Assembly (NCBI RefSeq): GCF_945859705.1
Contig: NC_079134.1
Coordinates: 36,532,576 to 36,596,575 of the forward strand
DNA from: Episyrphus balteatus
Lineage: Eukaryota > Arthropoda > Insecta > Diptera > Syrphidae
Direction of reading: 5' to 3'
Length of the DNA stretch: 64,000 bases
The notes under the pieces were generated by a model. The model worked only from the letters and a program-made list of their open reading frames with translations. It ran no database searches and was not told the DNA's origin. This document shows, piece by piece, positions 8,981 through 21,693 of the stretch. The stretch's first letter is position 1. Every line of letters begins with the position of its first letter. The translations under genes and the position numbers were made by a program.

Positions 8981-11943
8981 GTAAGTGTTGAAAAGGGACG
9001 GGGTGTTGTATTCATTAGTTTTTAGGGATATTCAAAAAAACGTTGGTAAATGTGTCAAAATTAGACCTGTTTGTTTACTATATTTACCATTTTACCAAGA
9101 GTTTATATCCTTTTATAATATGGGCGGGAGATTTTAAAATGCAACGATGCAAGGAAGCATGTAACTAGCATAATATCCGTTTCATTTTTAAAGATGAATT
9201 AGGAAAAAAAATAAACTAGAACGGAAGTACAGGACGGGGGAGAGGAGGAAAGATATAGCTTCCTGATAAATTGCAAAAATAATCAGAGCGAAAGCCTTAA
9301 GTAGGTGTGATAGGTGGCGCTGGGGTGTCATACTAACGTCGTCGTGTCGGTGGTTTTTATGTTCACTAAAAAACTTTCTCTAACTTTCCCACAGGCAAAT
9401 CCGGACTGAGCTGCTGGGTAAAACGGATGCCTGATGGTTAATTTTTAATTAGAATCTCTGGATGGGGATAAGTAGTTGTTGGAAGAGGTTGGTGTTGATG
9501 GTGTTGTGGGGGTTATCTGTATGTTAGGTATGTTGTCGGAGTCGGTTACTAAAGTAGAACCAGGACGAGGACGAGACTAGAGATGGAGATATGGTATCGT
9601 ATACAAAAAATGGATTATAAGATGAAAATTCTGAAGTAATTGCGGCGTTCATTGGTGTTATACTGGGTGTTGAGTTATTTTTTAAGTGGTGCAAGGATAT
9701 ATGAAACAAGGTGTGATGAAAGATGGTAGGTAGCTCTTATTAGAGTACTGTGACTTAAGGTAATTATATTTCTATGATGTGGTTTTATATTTGAAAAAGC
9801 AAAACTTTATGCGAATAGAAAAGATATATAGAATAGTAAGTGTTGGAGTGTGAATGGTGTTTTTTTTTTATCAAACCAATAACTAAATTGGCTTTACTCT
9901 TTGAAATGCTTTAGAGAAAATTGAAGTGTTAAATTTTTTAAGCCTGGAGGATTGTTCAATTTATGAAAAATGACATTTCTTGTTTGAATGGAAATTGATG
10001 TGATATATTTTTTTAAGTAGAAACTTTTTAATTGGATTTGATACATACTTTTTTTTTTGTTTTGGTCTTTTGAAGGGCCCAACCCATAGAATCCGTTGCG
10101 TCCGTTGCGTCGAAGTTTTTGACTGACAGCTCGATAAAATACACACGTTCTTATGGGAAGTCCGTCTCCGTCCGATCCGTCGCTTATGGGTCGCTTCCCA
10201 TAAGAACGTGTGTATTTTATTTATGTTTAAATTTCTCAGCACCGAGCTAATCCAAATTCTTGTGGTCATACAATGCTAGCAAGAGACGACGTCAACTAGG
10301 TGAATATGTCCCGTGTTTAAAGAAGTCAAAGAGGTTATTATTTAAATCGGGGACTATTTTTCGGGGCTAGGTCTACACCCTGCTTAAAAGGATGGGACCT
10401 ACAAGGCGTGTAGGTACCTACTTACCTTTGTCGCAGCTAGGGTAGTGCCCCGGGGGGGCCCGCGACGGATGGTAGGGCTCCCGGGAGGTTATAAAGGGAA
10501 GATAATGTTATTAGAAATAAAAAATATACATACGTGGAAAACAGATCTATTGATATAGAATAGTGAGTATAGAATGTTCACTCAGTTTCTTTAAAAGTCT
10601 AATGCCTATTTTTCACGAGTCGATTTTAGTCGATTTAAGTCGACTAGAATTTTTCTATGAGGATTGTCACTTTAACCTGGGGCTAACGTTCAAAAACCTT
10701 CGCTTGCCGCACGGCAAAAATCGTCTTGTGAAAAGTTAGCATGAGACTCATTAGATATTTGCAGCTGGAAGTTAAAAAATTTCACAATCGTTAAACAGAA
10801 AGTTATTACGCTTTTTGGTAAAATTTTTAACTTTGTTTGTAACCAAATTTTCAATGTTGTTTTTTTTTTATTTAAAGCCTTTCCGAACATTTGAACCTTG
10901 AAAAAAAGAATCCATACATTTTCTTTAAAAAAAAAGAACAAGGGCCACCAGCTTTCGTCCTGCCCCAGGGCCTCAGAATCTGAATGTACGTCTTTGCTTC
11001 TCCATCGCGGTGTTTAGCTCGTTAATGTTTTTGCTTTATTTCCCTAATCATTTTGGATAACCGTGGGCAGATGTAAAAATAAAAATCTTCAAAAAAACTC
11101 TGAGGATCGAAAAACACGGGCTTATCAGATATGAAACTGAAGAAAAACTCTCTCCAAAATAAAATATTACATTGAGAAGTGAGATGGGCCTATTCAATTT
11201 CTTTTTATGTAATAGTTTACCCAGATTTCAAAACTATTTGAATCTTTGCGACTTTCTATTCGTTTGGAAAATATTCTAACCTATGTAAGTGTGGTATTTA
11301 TTTTAAAAAAGGGATTTATTAAGCTTGTTTGTGGGATCATTATTTTTAGCTTTTTGAACAATATGCACGAAGTTATCTACAGCTTCCTTAAGTTTGAGAG
11401 GCATTTAAATCTTTTTAATGCCTTCCCAGTTACATACATTTAAAATAAAGGTAGTCCAAAACTAACTAAATTTTACCTTTTTATCGCATTTTATAATCTT
11501 GGTTTCAACTAAAAAAATAAAAAAAAGTAGATACTAATTTTTGAAAAGGTACATTTCTGTCGTTTCGTTGGTTTTAGTTTTTTTTTTAAACTTTTTAACT
11601 CCTATAATTTGATAGAAAATTTAGCAAACCGTGCTTAATGAGATGACCCAATTAGCGCAGAATGTGCCATTTTGATACCAAAACTCATGAAACCTGTGAG
11701 TGATAAATGGATTTATTTGAAATAAATTTTAAATTGGTTTTAAAAAGGGGAAAAACAAGTGTTAAGCAGTCCTAAATCCACTTTGTTGCATTGAGGAACG
11801 AGATCAAGTCTTTGATCTTTGATTCTGAGATGTTATCTATGACATTAAAGAATTCACTCCCCATAGAGAGTGTTCTATTCCTAGCGAGGGCAGGACATTG
11901 GCATAAAAAATGGAAGACCGTTTCTTTTTCTTGCTGGTCCAAG
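8981..11943. other. Intronic, no gene seen
   Basis: Mostly AT-rich. A G+C-rich pocket lies at 10430-10500 (runs of G and C around GTGCCCCGGGG), and a 25-bp hairpin lies at 10136-10218. The open frames at 9524-10941 and 11246-11443 show no recognisable domain and have low-complexity composition. Confidence 0.5.
10136..10218. repeat. Perfect 25-bp inverted repeat (hairpin, 33-bp loop)
   Basis: The left arm 10136-10160 (ACACACGTTCTTATGGGAAG is its last 20 bases) is the exact reverse complement of 10194-10218. The loop is rich in CCGTC/CGGAC words, and CCGTTGCG copies lie just upstream at 10094-10111. This could be the core of a small decayed MITE; no target duplication was found. Confidence 0.8.
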
Positions 11944-12616
11944 CACGGTTGCCACTGGTGAAAAAAAAAAAATTCCTACCGAAATTCCCCAAAAATCCTA
12001 CCAAATTATACAAAAACCTACCAAATCTCGAATTTTTGTCATCTGATAAAATGATTCAAAATTCGAAAACGGTAACTACATTTAAAGTATGTACATTACT
12101 ACTACAAAGGCCACTTTTTGCTAGAATTGCAGATAATAAAAATGAAGCAAAATGAAGAAAAAAAGGTTAATTTTAGTTTTTGATAAAAAAAACATTACGA
12201 AGATTTTCAGAAAATTTCGTTGCTTTTATCATTTCAAAACTAATAATTCTTATTTCAAAGTTCGGAAGTTTTTTTTTTAAAGCGGAGTGAGTTTTGGTAC
12301 CACAAAGTTCATCAGTTAGATGCAAAATTTTGGTCAATTTCTGACGTATTCTGCATGAACTTTTAATTGAAGTTTTGAAGCTATATTATTTTTTCTTACT
12401 AAGTATTGAAATTGCAACTTTTAAAAATCTATAAGAAAGAAATTAAATAAATCTAAATGACTGACTTGAGAATAAACCGTTTAATAGTCATTCTAAAAAC
12501 TATAAAATAGTATATATTTTAAGGTAACTTAAAAAACCTACCAAATCGAGTTTAAATCTACCAAAGCCGAAAAAACCTACCAAATTTGGTAGGATTCTAA
12601 CAAAACTGCAACCATG
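11944..12616. mobile_element. hAT-like non-autonomous element with CTACCAAA subterminal repeats
   Basis: The ends are CACGGTTGCCA and, inverted, TGCAACCATG. They are flanked by the perfect 8-bp direct repeat GGTCCAAG (11936-11943 and 12617-12624). Just inside each end, the word CCTACCAAAT or a close variant occurs three times on the left (11978-12025) and three times on the right (12536-12590), in the same orientation at both ends. The 673-bp element has no recognisable transposase. Confidence 0.85.
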
Positions 12617-12624
12617 GGTCCAAG

Positions 12625-15084
12625 CAGCTGCGAAACACATCTGATGGTACTAAATGTGTTGTGTCACAGCAATATCAAACTGTAATATTAATATTTTCAA
12701 AATACTAATTTTTGGAAAATGAATTCATGAATTTTTCCGAAATTTTTTAATCTATTAATTCTATTGATTAATATTTTCTTTAAATGGCATACGATTTTTT
12801 TTTTGTTAAATTTTATAAAATTTTTGTGTTTATAAAATAGTTTTTTTTTAAACGATTGAATTTTAATTTTTTTTTTTTTAATATTAAGCTTCAGAAAAAA
12901 CCATTAAGTCTCATTCCATTAAGTCGTTTTTCCTTAACCAAAATTCCGATCCATGAATTATCCTTTTTTTCCTTACTATACTTATGTGTATTATTGACCA
13001 AATCCTATTGTTTTATGTCAAAAATATCGAACTTTATCCTAATCCTGCACAAAACAAATAAATAAAAATATAAGACCACCCAAATAAATAAAAAACAAAA
13101 AAAAAAAAAACACTGACATTTTTTTCCTCAGGCATTAAAGCATATATAATCCAGTTCAAACGGCCATAACGAGCCAATGGGATTCAATTTAACTCCACAG
13201 GAGTGCTATTTAGATATACTAAACCAATGAAGATTTAATGCATTTTATGTCTTATTCTCAATCATTTTGTCCTTAAGCCTCCCAAAAAAATAAAAATATA
13301 CTTTCTTTCTAGAAAGACCCATATACAACACTAATACTCTTGATTTTGATTTATTTGCAATTTATTCAAATTGGAAAAAAAAAATAAATATACTTTCCAG
13401 CTTGCTCCAATATTGCTTTAGTAATTATTCAAAACGACAATTATATCGGTTCTTTTTTTTTTTATTATTTTACTGCTTGCATTTCAATATCGATAACACA
13501 ATGAGTTATCGATAATGATTTTTATGTGAACCAGCTATATAGAGTCTCCTGTTACACATTTACTTGAGAATAATAAACCTCAAATCATTTTCTATTTCAT
13601 TTCATAATTTCTTATCGTGCATTTGAAATCATTTTTCCCTATTTTCCAGATTTTTTTTTATTTATTATTTTTATGACCACAGCACAGCACTATGCTCTTC
13701 CCTCAAGGAATCTCAAATTTCAACGATTTTATATACCCTCCCAACGAACGCACGCACAGACAATAAATTATTACATTTTCCATTTTTCTCTCAAAAACGA
13801 TCAATATACATAATGTATCTATAGAAAAATTTTTGAAACTCAAGGACTTTTCATTGAAGGCCATCATAGTATAGTTGCCATTGCTATATTATACAAAAAA
13901 AAAAACAAAAAAAAGGATAGAACAAGGATGAGAGAAGGACGAACAAACATGAAATATAAATTTTAAAAATTTCTTTCTCTTCTTGAATTCTGATTCTCAT
14001 TCATGAAATTTATAGTATATTAAACCAAATAGTAGATAAGTTGTTGTAAATCTCAAGGACATTTCCCTTGACACGTCCTTTAAATTTATGTATAACATAA
14101 AATTCCCATTGATTTTACATAAATGATGAAAATTTGAAATTCAAAACAAAGCATTTTTTAAATTGTCTTTGGTTTTTTTTTTGTATTTGTCCTGATATCA
14201 TACTCAAAAGGACCTTATGATGTAGATATTACAATTGTCTCTATGAAAATATTTACATTATCCAAGGATCCATGTGATTAATAAAATAGTAAAATTGTAT
14301 TTGCTTATAATCATTTGGCCTAGGTAAATAAATGATTGTGCGTATATATGTATATAAGGCTAAGAAAAGATAAGGTCCTTTTTTATCATTTTTTTTTCTG
14401 AAGTCATACCTAAATCAATCCAAAGTGTAAATAAAATAAAATTGAGAAAAAAAAACGAATTATTAGAAATACTGACTGAATACCTATTCCTTGTGTCTAT
14501 TTTTATTTAAATAATTTAAAAATTCATACGAACAAGCGAAGGCAAAGGAACTCCTTTATCCTTTAGACAAAACACTTTGTGACTACTTACATGGCCGGAA
14601 TTAGTAGGATGTGGTGTTCGTAGGGCCCCTTTTTGGTGTTTCTTATTGCAGGATGATGGTGACGTTTAATTTTGAAAGTAATGTTGTGTGAATTACGTTT
14701 AAATTTGGGTTAAAACTCCTAAAACGATTAAAATTTAACTTTTTATGAAATGGGATCAAATTTAGCCATTTGCTGTGTTAATTGCATTCAAAATGATTCT
14801 TTTGACCAACTTTTCTGCGATAATTTTAAAAATTTGCCTCATGATTTAAGAAAATTTCTCTTTTTCAGGTAAAATAATTTCTCGTACAAAACCAATCAAG
14901 CAGAGTACCTAAATATACAAATTTTTAAGAATTACAGAGAAACTCCTTTTTTCTCGATTTCATTATTTGATTTTTTGATACAACTGTAGAAAATCTTCAA
15001 ACGAAAATTTCCCTTTTGGATAGTTGGTTTATTCAGAATGGTAACACTGAACACTAGTTTTTTTTACAAAACCATCAATAAATA
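12625..15084. other. Intronic, no gene seen
   Basis: Very AT-rich with many homopolymer A and T runs. The 69-residue frame at 12856-13065 is Phe/Leu/Ile-rich translation of T-runs and is not believed. A pyrimidine-tract acceptor abutting GTAAAA at 14868 is listed separately. Confidence 0.5.
14850..14876 (+). other. Weak candidate recursive splice site
   Basis: TTTCTCTTTTTCAG ends at 14868 and is followed at once by GTAAAATA. The acceptor half is good but the donor half lacks the G at +5, so this is much weaker than the site at 61622. It lies on the host-gene strand, about 5.9 kb into the intron. Confidence 0.2.
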
Positions 15085-15619
15085 TAGGCCGTGTGCGAAT
15101 TGCGTTAAAATTTGACGTTTGGGTAAATTTTGACACTAGCGTGGTGAATAAAATGGGTTATAATTAAGTGTTCGAAGACTGAATTAAAAAAATTTCTTTT
15201 TGATCGTAATGAAGTGGGAATTTATTGATAAAAATAAAATAAAGTATGTGAAATTGAGAATTTCTTACATTTTCTTTCTAGAATAATTAACTTTATATAT
15301 TTTCAGCTGGGTTTTGTTAATAAAAATAAAACCATTTTTGAGAGTAATTTTGTTTTATCTTGAGGGAATTTTAATCAAAGTAGTGCCAAGAAAAAAGTCC
15401 CATTTAACTAATTTTAACCCAATTCGTACAGCAAAAAAATAAATTTGATCACTTTTTTAACCAAACGTCAAAATTTAATCGTTGTAGAAAATTTAACCAA
15501 CATTTTGACGCAATTCGCATACGGCCTTAAACCCATTTTATTCACCACGCTAGTGTCAAAATGTAACCAAACGTCAATTTTTTACCAACATTTTAACTAA
15601 CGCAATTCACACATGGCCT
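15085..15619. mobile_element. Inverted-repeat MITE, GGCCGTGTGCGAATTGCG family, copy 1
   Basis: The left end GGCCGTGTGCGAATTGCGTT pairs with the right end, which carries AACGCAATTCACACATGGCC. A second inner pair (TTTGACACTAGCGTGGTGAA at left, the complement near 15540) extends the inverted repeat to roughly 80 bp with gaps. The core (15170-15460) is shared with the truncated copy at 41016-41635, showing it is a dispersed family. It has no coding capacity. The target duplication is not clear. Confidence 0.75.
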
Positions 15620-16425
15620 TAGTATTTAATAATTTGGTCTCGGGATGTCTTTGTTAAGTGGTCACCTTTCCCTACAAAAAAAACCTGTTAATGTATATAA
15701 AAAAAAAATATAATTCATAAAGCAAAAAATGTTTGGATGCAAGTTACTAAGCAACCAGACCTCCAAGAAAATTTTGGCTTTCAGCTATGAATTGAACTTA
15801 GGGAGACCTTTCTTTTGATGTATCACTCGATAGATTTGGAGACAAATTTTGAAAACGTATTTTTTTGAGCAAGAGGTTAACCTTGATTTTTTTTCGAAAA
15901 TCTGAAGAAAAAAATTCGTAATTTATTTACCTTAATGCAAAAGCCTAGTCACTGTCAACTCATTTATGCAAACCAAACTATGTAAATAATATTTAGTCAA
16001 GTTTCACGTCTCTAATTGGTTAGCTGTCAAAAAAAAATCCTTCCAATTTAGGCAATTTTATTGAAAAGCTGATTGGAAAGTCAAGCAAAAAAAATCTCCC
16101 TAACTCTATCGAAATTTCCGTTCAGAAAAAAACGTTGACTAAATACATATTTAGTCCCTAATTTTTCATGAACGTGTCCATTCTCCCAAGCCCTGATGGT
16201 ATTCTGCCTATCATCATGCTACATTATCAGCAAGAGATAGAAGTTCCTTGTCTTGAAATAATCTCTAAAGGCTGCCGTCTTCTTAATCAAAATGGTTAAA
16301 AGGGGACATGAATTCGCAAAAAGTTTTTCGCCGATCAGCTTAACATTTTTTTACTTAAAATCTTGGAGCTACTTGGTGAGATGGCAGTTTCCCAATATGA
16401 GGGGCAAATTTACAGAAACAGTCAT
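15620..16425. other. Intronic, no gene seen
   Basis: AT-rich sequence without recognisable genes, structured repeats or element ends. Confidence 0.45.
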
Positions 16426-16635
16426 CAAGTCGTGAAGTGAATCCATACATTTTTTTTGGTCACCCGTGAACGTTCCTGTGAAATTTCGTGATGAAAAAAA
16501 ATGGAGAGTTTTGCTTCACGACGTGAAGTAGTTCACGTGGAAAATGTACGTGAATTTACTCTACGTATATATTTTTCGAAAAAATTAATTTGAAAATTGA
16601 AAACAAACAAAAATTGTATGAATTCATTTCACGAC
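16426..16635. mobile_element. Small inverted-repeat element with GTGAA/TTCAC words
   Basis: The left end CAAGTCGTGAAGTGAATCC is mirrored at the right end, GAATTCATTTCACGACTTG. Between them are further CACGACGTGAAG-type words. About 210 bp, non-coding. No convincing target duplication was found, so it is either old or its ends are misplaced by a few bases. Confidence 0.55.
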
Positions 16636-17040
16636 TTGCTTTAGAAGTATGTAGGCACTAGGTTTTAAGGAGAAACGAATTCAAGCAAGAAAATACAAAC
16701 TGTCTGAAGTGTGTCCACAGAAATACACGACTGTCTAAACTTCTTTCGATTTTGATGAGTTGATCCCGTTACTCCATTTGTTGTAAAGATTAGAATAGTT
16801 AACAAGTTTGGGCTGACTTTTTAAACAGATTTGCTTAGGGATTTGGCGTAGAGCAATAGGTTGATCGGAGCCAAAGATTCTAAATAGAAATGGTCCAAGT
16901 TAAGTGCCTTGAAGAACTCCAGCTTTGATACATTTCACTATTGATTTGTAGCTTCTCAATTGCAGAAAGAAGTTTATGGGTAAGAGTCACCAGTGTTTGA
17001 TGAATGATTGATTCGTGTAGGTGCAGATCTAGTTCCAGAT

Positions 17041-17450
17041 CCGTTCGCTGGCTAGCATCTTTTTGACAGTGTTCTCTGGAGTGATGAGGCCAATGTTTCT
17101 CTCCAGTTCTTCTTTTTCGTTTCCCTATCTTCTGCAGGGGATGAAGATATGTTGCGCGTCTTCTCCTTGAGAGTCCCCATACTGGCAGACTCGTTTTGCC
17201 GATCCTGTGGAGAAGCGCGTTGTAGTATCCGGTTCCGATGAATAAATGGGTGACTTAATAGTTAACTTCACCTTGTTTCCTGCCTCACCGTCCATCGTCC
17301 CTTGATTTCCGAGGTCCAACGGTTTTGGAACTTTTGTTTCGTCAGCTACTTAACTTTCGACTGTCGCTCTTTTTCCATGCGGAGGATATCGTCGTAGGAG
17401 ATGTTCCAGAGGTTTAGTCCTAAAATTGATCCCTGCTCTCTTCTGTGGTC
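17041..17450 (-). pseudogene. 3' fragment of a non-LTR retrotransposon ORF2 (R1/jockey-like tail)
   Basis: Reading the minus strand, frames joined by shifts give LNLWNISYDDILRMEKERQ, then TSEIKGRWT, then a zinc-finger-like C-x-x-Y-G-D...EDAQHIFIPC segment (usual form C-x2-C...H-x4-C). After one in-frame stop at about 17122-17124 this continues as ELERNIGLITPENTVKKMLA. This order (W-x-x-R-W for the linker, the Cys/His motif, then a LTPEN-x-V closing stretch) is the familiar C-terminus of R1-like and related insect retrotransposons. The upstream EN, RT and RNase H domains are missing. It is a dead 5'-truncated copy. Confidence 0.75.
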
Positions 17451-19198
17451 TTGTTAAGCAACTCTCGATCTTTGAGATAAGGGAATCAAATTAAAATACA
17501 AACGTGTTTTTAAAAGCTTACAAATTAAGCCGTGAATCTTGTATGCGTGGTTTTATTAAACCAACCTTGAATCCTGGGAGCCCCTTAATATTTACAACCA
17601 AGGCCCAGTTGATTTAAGATACTCAAATGGATGATCCAATACCGTATTTCTATGTGTATATGTATCATCCTTTGATCCAGTGAATCCATATGTATGACAA
17701 GGATTACCGACACAGCGCTAATAATTTTCAACTACCTCACAAATTTCACACAACTTATCCTTTTTTTTTTTTTTTTGACTACGGAAATCCTTAATCCTGT
17801 GATAGTAACCTTACAGGATTTACGATACTGCACGAAGGACTATGATTACACATCCATAATCCGGCTAAAAAAATACATATATTTCTACGAGTATATCTAT
17901 GCTGGATTGTTGTAGGTGTAAGGAGTATAAGGAGGTGTTGTATAAACGCTAAAGGATACGGAACAAAAATTCAACCACCCACTGTTCTCTCTGTCGTTTC
18001 TATATACCTGTTGAATATTTTTCAATTATTTACACTTCTTTTTCAGAAAATAAAAAAAAAAAAAAAATAAAAAAAAAAAGGAAAGAAATATCCCGTAAAC
18101 CGCTTTTCAGGCGAAAAAAAAGGACTAGGAGAGATTTTGAAGGTGTATAGCGCCAGACTACAGCGGTTTGGGGGGGATGGAGTAGAACTCTGAAATCGGA
18201 ATTATGGGATATGAATCCGATTGATAGAGAGAGAGTTTAGGGCGGATTTTTGGGTCATCATTCAAGTGAGAGAGAGTTTCAGAATTCAGATGATGTATAA
18301 AGACCACCAGGAGCTCCAGGCAAATGGGGGATATATAGAGAAAAGGACACACAATTTTTCGATTTGAATTATTACAATAATACAGATGGTTCAGTGATTT
18401 GACGTTAATATTTTTTTTTTCACTTTTGAAATAAAGCAATCAAATGTAATAGTTTATGGGAAAGGATCATAATGGGTATAAGGATTTGAAGGGTGCATTA
18501 ATAGTATAGTAGAAGGAGGAGGATGAGGAGTTTGATTCGTCAAGCGAAAAAATGTATGTAGAGGTAGATGCGGTTAAATTTAGTGGTTAGTTAGGGTTAA
18601 ATAGAATATTGTGGCCTTTTGTTTTGATGGATATATATATATAGTATATTTTTGGGGTAAAAATTGGAAGGGTATTTTTTTTTGCTTTTGTTTGTTTGTG
18701 GTTCACATAGATACAGTAGTTATATATGTATAATCCTTGTAATTGTACTCCTGTCAACAGTGAGTAATTTATTGGATTTTATTTTATTGTTGTTCATTGT
18801 TAGCTCAGAGTTGGGTGTACCTACTCCTTTGGGGGTGGACATAAGTGTGTTCTAAGAATATTGTGATAATAGTGTAATTGTAGATCTACTATGGGCTTAA
18901 CATTCGGCAGGAATTTCTGTAAGATTAGGAGAAATATAAAAATCATTTTTTCATCGATTCACCTCCAGAGAAACCGCCTCAGACGTTCTAAATATACCTA
19001 AGAGCTTTGGTCAGAAAGTGGTGAAAATGGTTGGGTCATGTGTTTCAGTTACAAACCTAGTTAGAAACTTAGAACTGAAGCCTGCAAATATAGGAGAAAG
19101 GGATCATGTTAGTGGAATCGCAAGCGATTTTTGGGTTCTCGAAGAATCAGTCCTACAATATCATTCCCGCCCGAAGTCAGATTGCACTTGATTGAACG
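17451..19198. other. Intronic, no gene seen
   Basis: AT-rich, with A-runs near 18050-18080 and a short AT dinucleotide run near 18631. No open frame carries a recognisable domain. Confidence 0.45.
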
Positions 19199-19547
19199 TT
19201 GGCCCTGAAAGTCAACAGATTCGTCATCCAGACCATGGTTAAAGGGACTTCTTGCGTTTCGAAACTTAAGTCCAATAAATCTGTTGGAGCTGAAGACTTT
19301 ATTACCCAGTTATTTAAGGCAGCTGGCCGTTACTTAATTGGAAGTGTACAGCAACTCATCTTGCGGATTTGGGAGGAAAAGTATTCCCGCAGAGTGCAGC
19401 CTTAGTATTGTCTGCCCGATCCTTAAAAAAAGATACCTTCTGAACTGCACCAACTACACAATCATCAATCTCCACAAAATTGCTTATAAGAACCTTTCTG
19501 CCTCTCTGAAAATCTTCGTCAACAATCTTCTTTTCAGTGTGACTTAA
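19199..19547 (+). pseudogene. Non-LTR reverse-transcriptase fragment with frameshift
   Basis: The first frame reads LKSNKSVGAEDFITQLFKA and ends in QQLILRIWEE. A shift near 19390 moves to a second frame reading LSIVCPILKKRYLLNCTNY then LHKIAYKNLSASL. Together these are the conserved N-terminal RT blocks (N-K-x-x-G-x-D, then P-I-x-K-K, then C-x-N-Y-x-x-I-x-L) of the endonuclease/reverse-transcriptase family common in insect genomes. It lacks the catalytic F-x-D-F and Y/F-A-D-D motifs and is broken. Confidence 0.82.
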
Positions 19548-19632
19548 GGTCAACTAAATTAATCCTATACAATTATCTTATCAAAGTCCTAATATTCTTT
19601 AGCGAACGCAAAATCGTAATCGCAAAAGCGCA

Positions 19633-19824
19633 GTGACAATACTACTCCAGTTTTCGATTCCTAGGTTGCGCATGAAAGCTGAAAGGGAGCTCAATCAACT
19701 TAGTGTACGAAACCGGAAGTATAGCTGGCTAAGCATACAGCTGACTGGCGAAGTTTACTGTCCTAGATCCACAATGGTTTGTCGAGCCCCACCTCGATCA
19801 CTGGTCACCCCAAGAAAATATTAA
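19633..19824 (+). pseudogene. C-terminal tail of the same retrotransposon family
   Basis: The frame contains ERELNQLSVRNRK, followed by a W-x-x-x-Q/D-x-x-x-W/Y pattern. It corresponds to the closing segment of the same family of non-LTR proteins (L-x-x-L-x-V/I-R-N-W then D-R-x-x-W). A second copy of this tail lies at 49790-49930. Only about 85 bp separate it from the RT fragment upstream, so most of the RT was deleted in between. Confidence 0.6.
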
Positions 19825-20551
19825 CTACCTTAATTACCTACCAGAAGGATATTCGCACTGGTAAACTTATGTGACATTAATTCTTTAACTACCGGAATTT
19901 CAGGTGTACTGATGTTTCGACGATTTTTGTCAGTGGATATGTAATTAATTGTTTTGGCTTACAACAGATGTTAGCTGTGTTCGCCTTGGAAAGTGTTCTT
20001 TCCAAATACTCCATACAAAGCCTGAATGTTTTTTCGTATTCGGTAGGCTTCTTCCCTGTTATGACATTTTTGAATAGTTTTGTCACTTCCACGCAAGAGA
20101 CTCCTGCTTAATAAAGCTTATCTAACGTTGGGCTTAACCATATGCAAAGTGTAATCAGGCAATGACCACAGTTTTAGCATAAAAAGTTGCTGTTGTTCCT
20201 GCAGCTCTTGCATACAGAGAAACTCTTTTAAGGGTTTCTGGGTACCAGACGCTTCAGGGAATGACCCTAAAAGGATCTGCGTTGGACAATCAAAGCTACC
20301 GCGATGCTCTCAAAAGGCTTCGCTCAATGTATTGTCTATGCCAGTCGCAGTCGACCCGGGGAACTCAAAATGCTCCAGGGTACTCATAAGCTGAGATAGC
20401 TCAATAGTTTGTTGGAACCTTTTTCCACTTTCCGTTTTTACTATTTTCAAGTCTTAAGTTAGCACACAATTCAGAAACAATAATCTTTTCTAAGCGATGT
20501 TTGCCAAACGGTGGGCCTTAATAACGTCAAGATGATGAAGGCTGGATTTGA
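19825..20551. other. Intronic, no recognised gene
   Basis: More balanced in base composition than its surroundings and possibly the remains of older retrotransposon sequence. I found no conserved motif. The 67-residue minus-strand frame at 19889-20092 resembles nothing I know. Confidence 0.4.
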
Positions 20552-20895
20552 ACTATGAACAGCGTTACCGTCGAAAATTTTTGAAAGGTCGCTAAAAAAG
20601 TCGCTTTTAGAAAAAAAAGGTCGCTAACCTGAAAAATTGAAAAAAAGTCGCTTTTTTGTCGAAAAAGTCGCTATTTAAAAAAAAAAAGTCGCTAAATCGT
20701 TTTCATATGTTTTTACATAGAAAAATAAACATAAGTTGTCTTGAAACAAAGTTTTCATTAACAATAACGAAATTAGAAACTAAAAAAAAAACAGTCTTCA
20801 TTTTAGGATCTTAATAGGCTATTGATTATGTAGTTTAGAAAGGAACTAAGACGTTCACGGGTTTTTATTGCAGGAATCGTTGAATGGGTTATAAA

Positions 20896-21685
20896 TACGG
20901 TGACCATATTTCTGGAAGCCAAACCCGGGACACATACAAAATTCATTGGATCGTTTTGAAAATATTGATTTTTCCAAAAAAAATTCAATATTTTTTAAAT
21001 AAATAATTTTTCTCCTTATTTTGATATCAAGAATGATTTTTTGGGAGCGTTTTCGTTGAAATCATTTAAGTCGTTTACGAAATCAGAAATCAAGAAAATG
21101 GTTTTATAATAATGTCTGTTAATAACTTCTAAAAAATCAATATTTTATCAAAATCGGGAGAGCTGGTGTAGCAACCAGACAAACAGAAACTAGAACTAAA
21201 TAATTGACGAACATTTAAAAAAACTATAGCCTAGTCTAGAGGCGAAACGAAAATTTTCATACAAAACCAACACAACGAAATCATTAACAAAATTTTGCTT
21301 TTCGTTTCACAATACGGAGGAGCTTAGGCAACGAAATTCTTATCCATTTATTTGTCCTAGCAATTTTTCTTGCAGCAAAAGTTTTTTGACTTAGGAGACT
21401 CAGAAAAATTTTCGTTTTGCTTCAGCAGCGTACTAGGCTTAATGCTTTATCCGAAAAATTAGATAAATGTTAATTTCCAACCACTGTTTTCTTGTTCTTG
21501 TTTTCCGTACAAAGTTTTTAAAATATTGAATACAAAAATCAGAGCATGTGCAAATACGGGACAATCACGGGACAAATTACAAAATACGGGACACTTATAC
21601 GTCCCGGGTTTCTTAAATAAAAACCCGGGACAAGCTGTAGAAATACGGGACAGTCCCGGGTAAACCGGGATGGATGGTCACCGTA
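20896..21685. mobile_element. Nested hAT-like element with CGGGACA subterminal repeats
   Basis: The termini are TACGGTGACCAT and its exact inverse ATGGTCACCGTA. They are flanked by the perfect 8-bp duplication GTTATAAA (20888-20895 and 21686-21693). CGGGACA words lie just inside both ends, most in the same orientation (20935 left; several between 21550 and 21655 right). The 790-bp element inserted into the larger hAT element and is therefore younger than it. It has no recognisable transposase. The element at 32281-33375 uses the same CGGGACA word. Confidence 0.9.
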
Positions 21686-21693
21686 GTTATAAA

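Noticed and set aside
9380..9432. Possible short second exon after a TTTCCCACAG acceptor at 9394
   Set aside because: The phase-1 continuation would read KSGLSCWVKRMPDG then stop, which does not continue a WIF domain. It could at most be a poison exon; there is no supporting evidence.
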